This document shows, one piece after another, positions 59,105 to 64,000 of a stretch of DNA of 64,000 bases (the stretch's first letter is position 1; each line of letters opens with the position of its first letter). The DNA comes from JAXLYX01 sp046351215 (GTDB taxonomy: Bacteria; Myxococcota_A; Polyangia; Polyangiales; Houyiibacteriaceae). The stretch is taken from NCBI GenBank assembly GCA_046351215.1, contig JAXLYX010000014.1, forward strand, positions 1-64,000, given 5' to 3'. The notes below the pieces were generated by a model. It saw nothing but the letters and a program-made list of their open reading frames with translations, was not told where the DNA came from and did not search any database. Position numbers and translations under genes: made by a program.

Positions 59105-59808
59105 AGCGTTTCGTCCCCCTCATGGCGGCCGCGTGGCTGCTGGTCGCCGCCCGCGCGAAGGCCGACGGCCACACACTTCCCGACGAAGGGCTCGTCCCCC
59201 CGTCGCCCGAGCGGTTCGCCGCCGAGTTCCGGATCGGGCTCTACCAGCCGCCCATCGGCCCCCCGTACCAGGCCCTCTTCGAGAGCGACCGGGGCCCCCT
59301 CGTCGCCGGCGAGATCGACGCCTGGGCCTACCGCATCCCCTACGTGGGCCTGATCGGCCCCGGCTTCGGCTTCGGCTGGGCCAAGTACGTCGGCCATCTC
59401 TGTGCGGCGGGCAGCACCGACTGCTCGATGACGGCGACGGAGAAGGCGACGTTCCGCCTCTACCCCATGTACGCCGCGGCGGTCCTGCGCATCGACGCCC
59501 TCGCCCGCTACCTGGGCATACCCTTCGTCTTCACGGGCAAGGCGGGCGTCGACTACTGGCGCTTCCACAGCTCGGGCGGCGGTGAGGGGAACAACTTCCG
59601 CGCGGGCGCGTGGGGCTTCCACTGGGCCGCGCAGATCGCGCTCGAGCTCGACGTCTTCGAGCGCTCGGCGGCGAACCGACTCGATGCCGAGTGGGGCATC
59701 AACCACAGCTACCTCTTCTTCGAGCTCTACGGCTCGACGGCGCGCGACGGCTCGTTCACGGTCGGCGACAGCCTGGCCTGGGTCGCCGGTCTCGGACTCA
59801 CCTTCTGA
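59101..59808 (+). CDS. Outer-membrane beta-barrel-type protein (MXAN_2562-like)
   Basis: A 235-aa protein from a GTG overlapping the previous stop. The signal peptide ends ARAKA. The body alternates aromatic-rich strands (RIGLYQPPIGPPYQALF, WAYRIPYVGLIGPGFGFGW, AAVLRIDALARYLGIPFVF) and ends in Phe (GLGLTF), typical of outer-membrane barrels. It resembles the family of myxobacterial barrels found beside MYXO-CTERM proteins. Coupling to that upstream gene supports a joint surface role. Confidence 0.75.
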   Translation: MKRFVPLMAAAWLLVAARAKADGHTLPDEGLVPPSPERFAAEFRIGLYQPPIGPPYQALFESDRGPLVAGEIDAWAYRIPYVGLIGPGFGFGWAKYVGHLCAAGSTDCSMTATEKATFRLYPMYAAAVLRIDALARYLGIPFVFTGKAGVDYWRFHSSGGGEGNNFRAGAWGFHWAAQIALELDVFERSAANRLDAEWGINHSYLFFELYGSTARDGSFTVGDSLAWVAGLGLTF

Positions 59809-59818
59809 GCGCCGTGGC

Positions 59819-60694
59819 GTGGGCCTGACGCAGTCGGAAGACGCTCCGCTGCCCCACGGGGTCCTGCTCGTCGTGGCCTACGACGGGACGGAGTTCCACG
59901 GCTACCAGGAGCAGCCGAACGCGCGCACCGTCCAGGGCACGCTCGCTGCGGCCCTCGCGAAGCTCGAGGGCAGGCACGGGCGCCTGCGAGGGTCGAGCCG
60001 GACCGACTCTGGGGTCCACGCGATGGCGCATCCCGTGGCGTTCGGCACCGATCGCCTCATGCCACCGCGCGGCTGGCTGATGCAGCTGAACACCCTCCTG
60101 CCGGACGACCTCGCCGTGCGCGCGGTCGAGCCCTGTCCGCCCGGCTACGACCCTCGCTTCGACGCCGTGACGAAGCTCTACCGCTACCGCGTGCACGTCG
60201 GCTACGGCCGCGACCCGCTGCGTGACCGCATTTCGTGGTTCCTCTCTCCCTCGCGGGCCCGGAAGGACGTCGAGGAGCGCTCGCGCGACGTCGCCACCTG
60301 GCTCGACGTCGAAGCGATGCGCGACGCCGCCCGTCGCCTCGAGGGCACGCGCGACTTCGCCGCGTTCAAGGCCGCCGACGATCCGCGCACGAACACCGTA
60401 CGCACGCTCCGGCGGGTCTCCATCGAGCCAGGATTCGGAGGCGAGACGGACAGCCTCGCGATCGAGGTGCGCGGGGACGCCTTCATGAAGAACATGGTCC
60501 GGATCCTCGCCGGCACCCTCGTCGACGTGGGTCGCGGTCGCTTCGCTCCCGCGCACGTCGACCACCTGCTCTCCGGGAAGGCCTCGCGCGCCGAATGTGG
60601 GCCGACCGCGCCGGCCCAGGGGCTCGTCCTCGTCGAGGTCGAGCTCGGTCGGAACGGAGCCGGGGACCGTGCAGAGACCGGGCCGACGATCTAG
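59819..60694 (+). CDS. truA: tRNA pseudouridine(38-40) synthase
   Basis: A 291-aa protein from a GTG at 59819. TruA motifs: VAYDGTEFHGYQEQPNARTVQ, the catalytic Asp in RGSSRTDSGVHAM, KLYRYRV, and the C-terminal GDAFMKNMVRILAGTLVDVG. It isomerises uridines in the tRNA anticodon arm. It is 10 bp after the barrel gene and probably in the same transcript. Slightly longer than E. coli TruA. Confidence 0.94.
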   Translation: MGLTQSEDAPLPHGVLLVVAYDGTEFHGYQEQPNARTVQGTLAAALAKLEGRHGRLRGSSRTDSGVHAMAHPVAFGTDRLMPPRGWLMQLNTLLPDDLAVRAVEPCPPGYDPRFDAVTKLYRYRVHVGYGRDPLRDRISWFLSPSRARKDVEERSRDVATWLDVEAMRDAARRLEGTRDFAAFKAADDPRTNTVRTLRRVSIEPGFGGETDSLAIEVRGDAFMKNMVRILAGTLVDVGRGRFAPAHVDHLLSGKASRAECGPTAPAQGLVLVEVELGRNGAGDRAETGPTI

Positions 60695-60704
60695 CCTCTC
60701 TCCG

Positions 60705-61490
60705 ATGGTCCGCGCGCTGTTCGCCCTCTCCGCCCTCCTCCTCGTCGCCTCGCCGGTCGCGGCCCAGGAGACGAGGCCCCGCATCGCCGTGGTGGTGAAG
60801 GGCGATCCGAGCCCCGAGCTCGTCCGCGCGGCCGAGGGGCTCGCAGAGGCGCTCGAGGCCCGGGGCGACGTGATGCAGCCGAGCGACGCGGCCGCGCGCG
60901 CGGCGCTCCGGGGCGCCACGAGCGAGACCGAGGACGGGCTCGCCGACGTCCGCGCCGCGCGCAGGAGCCTCGGCTGGGACGAGACCCGCGACGTCGATCT
61001 CCTCGTGCGGCTCGGCACCTTCTTCGACTGCGACGCCCTCGTGATCGTGCGCTCGGGCACGCCGCCGGTCGCCGAGGTCTTCGACGTGGGTCGGCGCGAC
61101 TTCTACGACGGCGTCGCCACGCTCGACGACGAGACCTTCGAGCGTCCGTCGCGCTTCGTGCGCGCCCGAGCCCGGGCCGCGCGGGAGCGTCGCCTGACCG
61201 ACGCGAGCGCCGAGGCCGCCGCCGCCACGACCCCGGTCGCCGCAGCCGCCGCCAGCGCGACCGGCACCGCCGCCGCGGGCCCCGGCGCCCAGCCGGGCTC
61301 GCTCGCCGCGGCCACCGAGCCCTCGCGGCGCTCGGATGCGCCCCCCGCACGGCGCTTCTTCCGCAAGAACTGGCCCTTCTTCGTCGCCGGGGCCCTCCTC
61401 GCCGGCGCGATCACCTGGGTCGTGATCGCGAAGACCGGCAACGACACCCCGGCGCCGGTCGTCCACGTGCGACCCGGAGGTAGCAATTGA
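60705..61490 (+). CDS. Exported protein with C-terminal membrane helix
   Basis: A 261-aa protein; the signal peptide ends PVAAQ. A compact domain of about 150 residues (RIAVVVKGDPSPELVRAAEGL, LGWDETRDVDLLVRLGTFFDC) resembles the periplasmic domains of myxobacterial assembly proteins, but I cannot name it. An Ala/Pro-rich linker and one membrane helix (FFVAGALLAGAITWVVIA) follow. Its stop overlaps the TTG start of the metalloprotease gene, so the two are coupled. Confidence 0.7.
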   Translation: MVRALFALSALLLVASPVAAQETRPRIAVVVKGDPSPELVRAAEGLAEALEARGDVMQPSDAAARAALRGATSETEDGLADVRAARRSLGWDETRDVDLLVRLGTFFDCDALVIVRSGTPPVAEVFDVGRRDFYDGVATLDDETFERPSRFVRARARAARERRLTDASAEAAAATTPVAAAAASATGTAAAGPGAQPGSLAAATEPSRRSDAPPARRFFRKNWPFFVAGALLAGAITWVVIAKTGNDTPAPVVHVRPGGSN

Positions 61491-62650
61491 GCGCCTCCGA
61501 CGACGCGACGCGTTCCGCTCGCCCGGGCCCCGCGAGGGCTCTGGCGCTCGGTCGGCTTCGCCTCGCCGTGCTCTTCGTCCTCGGGTTCGCCGTGCTCCCG
61601 GCGGCGGTCCGCGCCGAGGAATCACCGCCCGACGTCCTGGTCCCCGACGAAGGCGAAGGGGTCCTCGTGCTACCCGCCGCACCGAGCGGCTTCGAGCGCC
61701 TCCGCACCGCGGGCGCCGACTGGACCTTCCCGCCCCATGCGCGGGCGACCGTACGCACGCTCGAGGATCTCCGGCGCGTGCGCTATCGGGCGCTCGTCGA
61801 CGACCTCGGCATGAACGCCGCCGAGCCTGTGATCGTGCGGGTCGCGCGCAATCCGGACGAGATGCGCGTGCTCGCGCCGGTCGGTTGGCCGCCTCCCTCG
61901 TATGCCGACGCCGTCGCCTATCCCTCGATCGGGCTCGTCCTCCTGTCCCTGACGGGCCGCGATCCGGCGCATCCCCCCGACCTCGAGACCACCTTCATGC
62001 ACGAGCTCTCGCACGTCGCGCTCCATCGCGCCGTCGCGGGACGTCCCGTGCCGCGCTGGTTCACCGAGGGGCTGGCGATCCACCACGCGCGCGAGCGCTC
62101 CCTCGATCGCATGAAGCTCTTGTGGGAGGCGACGGCGCAGCAACGGCTCGTGCCCCTCGCCCGGCTCGAGGCGTCGTTCGCGGACGGCTCGGCCGACGTC
62201 GGCGTGGCCTATGCGGAGGCGGCGGATGTCGTCGCCTACCTGCTCCGCGTGGACGACGGCACGTACAAGATGAAGCGGCTCGTCCGCGAGCTCGCCCGCG
62301 GACGGTCCTTCGAGGAGGCGCTCCTCGGCTCGTACTTCGTCAGCCTGCGAGAGCTCGATCGCGAGTGGCGCCGCGATCTCTGGGATCGACACAGCGCGTA
62401 TCCGCTGGTGGTCGGCGGAACGGGCCTCTGGGCCATCGCGACGGTCTTCCTCGTGATCGCGTTCGTGAAGCGACGACGGATCGCCAAGCGCAAGCTCGCA
62501 CGCTGGGCGCGCGAGGAAGCCGAGATCGATCGGCTCGAGGCCGTGGTCGATCGGAAGCTGCTCGAGGCCCCTGCGGGGCAACCCCTCGAGGTGCGCGAGG
62601 ATCGCGTGCCGACGGTCGAGCACGAGGGCCGGACCTACACGCTCCACTGA
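61487..62650 (+). CDS. Membrane-anchored zinc metalloprotease (peptidase MA-like)
   Basis: A 387-aa protein. The start is a TTG fixed by GGAGG 6 nt upstream and by overlap with the previous stop. Signal/anchor near the start, then a gluzincin domain with HELSHVALH and the downstream Glu-containing WFTEGLAIHHA (third ligand). A membrane helix (LVVGGTGLWAIATVFLVIAFV) and a basic cytoplasmic tail follow. The active site faces the periplasm. It may act with the exported protein encoded just upstream. Confidence 0.85.
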   Translation: MSASDDATRSARPGPARALALGRLRLAVLFVLGFAVLPAAVRAEESPPDVLVPDEGEGVLVLPAAPSGFERLRTAGADWTFPPHARATVRTLEDLRRVRYRALVDDLGMNAAEPVIVRVARNPDEMRVLAPVGWPPPSYADAVAYPSIGLVLLSLTGRDPAHPPDLETTFMHELSHVALHRAVAGRPVPRWFTEGLAIHHARERSLDRMKLLWEATAQQRLVPLARLEASFADGSADVGVAYAEAADVVAYLLRVDDGTYKMKRLVRELARGRSFEEALLGSYFVSLRELDREWRRDLWDRHSAYPLVVGGTGLWAIATVFLVIAFVKRRRIAKRKLARWAREEAEIDRLEAVVDRKLLEAPAGQPLEVREDRVPTVEHEGRTYTLH

Positions 62651-62706
62651 CGCGCGCGCCCGACCGATGGCCGGGCGCGGGGCGCGTCGACGGAACCGCG
62701 AGGCGC

Positions 62707-62835
62707 TCAGGCCTGGGGCGGCTGGATCGGGAACGCGGGGGTGGTTCCGTTCTTCGCGAGCGCCTTCTTGCGGTCCTTGCCCGCGTTCTTCTTGCGGATC
62801 TGGCGGCGGCGCTTCGTCTTGGTCGTATCCGACAT
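62707..62835 (-). CDS. 42-aa highly basic small protein
   Basis: A short gene with a good ribosome site (GAGGAAG 9 nt before the ATG). The product starts MSDTTKTKRRRQIRKKNAG, continues with further Lys-rich sequence and ends TPAFPIQPPQA. Seventeen or so Lys/Arg in the first 30 residues suggest nucleic-acid or ribosome binding. Similar short KTKRRR...TPAFP proteins are, as far as I recall, annotated as hypothetical in related deltaproteobacterial genomes. Function is unknown. Confidence 0.7.
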   Translation of the reverse strand: MSDTTKTKRRRQIRKKNAGKDRKKALAKNGTTPAFPIQPPQA

Positions 62836-62882
62836 GGCTTCTTCCTCGGGAGGCGGGGGTTTAGCGGGGATCGGCGGCCGCG

Positions 62883-63770
62883 TCAACCATCGTCCGACCG
62901 AGTCGCCCCGTAGGTCCGCGCGAGACGGTCCCGATAGGCCACGAGCAGGCGTCGGGCGACGGGGCCGGGGCGTCCGTTCCCGACGTCCATCCCGTCGAGG
63001 CGGATGACGGGGACGACCTCCCGGATGCTGCTGGTGAGGAAGATCTCCTCGGCCGAGCGGAGATCGTGGGCGGTGAGGGGCTCCTCGTCGGCGGGGATTC
63101 CGAGCTCGCGTGCCACGTCGAGGACGAGGCTCCGGGTGATGCCGCCGAGGATGCCGGTCGAGAGAGGCGGCGTGCGGACACGCCCGCCCGAGACGACGAA
63201 GACGTTGCTCGTCGCCCCCTCGAGGACCTGGCCGCTCCCGTCGACGAAGAAGGCCTCGTGGGCGCCCTTCTCCTTCGCCTCGACGGTCGCGAGGATGTTC
63301 TCGACGTAGTTCGCGACCTTCGCCCCGGCCGTGCTCTTGCGCCCCGCTTCGTGGGAGGAACGCAGGGTGATGACGGCCACGCCGGCTTCGTAGAACGCCG
63401 GCGGCGGCGTGACGAGCGGCGCCACGACGATGACGCGGAGCGGATGGATGGCGGTGGTGGGATCGAGCCCGAGAGGCCCCCGGCCGCGCGTCACGACGAC
63501 TCGCACGTACGATTCCGGATGGCCTGCGTCGGCGATCGCGGCGGCCACCTCCTCGGCGAGCTGCGCACGCGAGACGGGCAGCCGGAACCGCAGCCTCTCG
63601 GCGGAGCCCTCGAGGCGCGCGAGATGGACGTCGAGCTCGTGCGGCACGCCGCCGTAGGTGCGGAACACCTCGAACACGGCGTCGCCGTAGAGGAAGCCGC
63701 GATCGAGGACGGGGATCCGGGCCTCCTCGGCGTCGGTGATCACTCCGTCGACGGAAACCCGGATCGTCAT
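62883..63770 (-). CDS. Class IV PLP aminotransferase (branched-chain / D-amino-acid type)
   Basis: A 295-aa fold-type IV enzyme: DRGFLYGDAVFEVFRTYGG, PLP lysine in AGAKVANYVENI-LATVEAK, the E in VLEGATSNVFVV, and LSTGILGGITRSLVLD. It would be a branched-chain aminotransferase, D-alanine aminotransferase or 4-amino-4-deoxychorismate lyase; sequence alone does not separate them. Length and the RRPHELDVHL-like segment fit IlvE or DAAT. It lies upstream of the 42-aa protein gene on the same strand. Confidence 0.87.
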   Translation of the reverse strand: MTIRVSVDGVITDAEEARIPVLDRGFLYGDAVFEVFRTYGGVPHELDVHLARLEGSAERLRFRLPVSRAQLAEEVAAAIADAGHPESYVRVVVTRGRGPLGLDPTTAIHPLRVIVVAPLVTPPPAFYEAGVAVITLRSSHEAGRKSTAGAKVANYVENILATVEAKEKGAHEAFFVDGSGQVLEGATSNVFVVSGGRVRTPPLSTGILGGITRSLVLDVARELGIPADEEPLTAHDLRSAEEIFLTSSIREVVPVIRLDGMDVGNGRPGPVARRLLVAYRDRLARTYGATRSDDG

Positions 63771-63783
63771 CCGAACGTCCTCT

Positions 63784-64000
63784 TCAGCCCTTCAGCTGCG
63801 CGAGCAGCTCGGAGGCCTTCGCGTGTCCCTTGTCCTCGGCGATCGCGCGCTCGAGCATGGAGATGGCCTTCGGCTTGTCTCCCTGCTTCGCCGAGATGTC
63901 GCCCAGGTAGAAGTAGACGTCGCCCTTCGAGATCCCCGCGTCCGGACCGAGCTTCTGGAGGAGCAGGGCTCGGAAGGTCTTCTGCGCGCGGTCGAAATCG
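63784..64000 (-). CDS. TPR-like protein, 3' part only (continues beyond window)
   Basis: The visible C-terminal 71 residues contain a TPR-like unit: GDVYFYLGDISAKQGDKPKA then ISMLERAIAEDKGHAKASELLAQLKG. The start lies beyond 64000. It ends 13 bp before the start of the aminotransferase, so the two may share an operon. Confidence 0.75.
   Translation of the reverse strand, partial: DFDRAQKTFRALLLQKLGPDAGISKGDVYFYLGDISAKQGDKPKAISMLERAIAEDKGHAKASELLAQLKG

Noticed and set aside
62654..62680. Terminator between the metalloprotease and the 42-aa gene
   Set aside because: A CGCGCCCG/CGGGCGCG hairpin exists between the convergent genes but lacks a T tract on either strand, so I do not call it.

Overview
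The window is about 70% GC with a strong GC3 bias. It carries several marks of a myxobacterium (Myxococcota, perhaps a Sandaracinaceae/Polyangiales-type genome): two secreted proteins with MYXO-CTERM-like tails, a TIGR02265/DUF2378-type protein, a Hanks-type kinase with a C-terminal membrane anchor, and many small secreted or outer-membrane proteins of the kind common in that phylum. The exact genus is inference.

Bases 1-15,251 look like the right-hand part of an integrated element that starts left of the window. It ends in a tyrosine recombinase (14007-15206) lying head-on against the 3' end of a tRNA-Asp gene (15252-15325, minus), with an excisionase-type helix-turn-helix protein translationally coupled in front of it. 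Its cargo is a helix-turn-helix-like hypothetical protein, a TPR protein with a Gly/Lys-rich tail, and a co-directional trio: PLD-helicase, HEPN-like protein and PD-(D/E)xK nuclease. The trio looks like an undescribed defence module. A structured, very GC-rich intergenic stretch, a hypothetical protein and a giant 1382-aa protein follow. The giant protein appears to fuse a TOPRIM/DUF3854-like primase region, a DUF927-like P-loop ATPase and a divergent family-A DNA polymerase, i.e. a possible one-polypeptide replication machine.

Bases 15,326-64,000 are chromosomal. First come a cytochrome oxidase III/NorE-like and a NorF-like pair, trpE, and glyA. Next is a REP-associated tyrosine transposase (RAYT) between two inverted REP arms (19497-20244), with two non-autonomous REPINs at 16377-16567 and 25439-25647. 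The arms have two hairpins each and show compensatory base changes. In two places a REP arm supplies the stop codon of the upstream gene.

The remaining genes, in order: a DUF1254 lipoprotein; an overlapping operon of a cysteine-dioxygenase-like cupin, a caspase-like/methyltransferase fusion and an Asp/Glu racemase; VanW; coaBC; a Ser/Thr kinase; an SDR; a DUF2378 protein; an Fe-alcohol dehydrogenase with an SCP2-like protein; a Sua5/YciO protein with a macro/CarD-like fusion; TetR with an MpaB/DUF2236 oxygenase; a GH25 lysozyme-like lipoprotein; a rifampin-phosphotransferase-like enzyme; an alpha/beta hydrolase; a tightly packed acyl-CoA operon (43031-48885); a second DUF2236 protein; and a siroheme sulfite/nitrite reductase with its small partner. 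Then come tRNA-Gln and tRNA-Glu with a near-consensus sigma70 promoter, apaG, an SDR, a sterol-desaturase-family protein, a Nudix hydrolase, a TolC-like protein, myxobacterial secreted proteins, truA, a membrane metalloprotease, a 42-aa basic protein, a class IV aminotransferase and a partial TPR protein.

The tRNA promoters share a GCTAGAA-type -10 element. The same GCTAnnnT motif sits 6-8 nt in front of several start codons, which suggests leaderless or very short-leader mRNAs.
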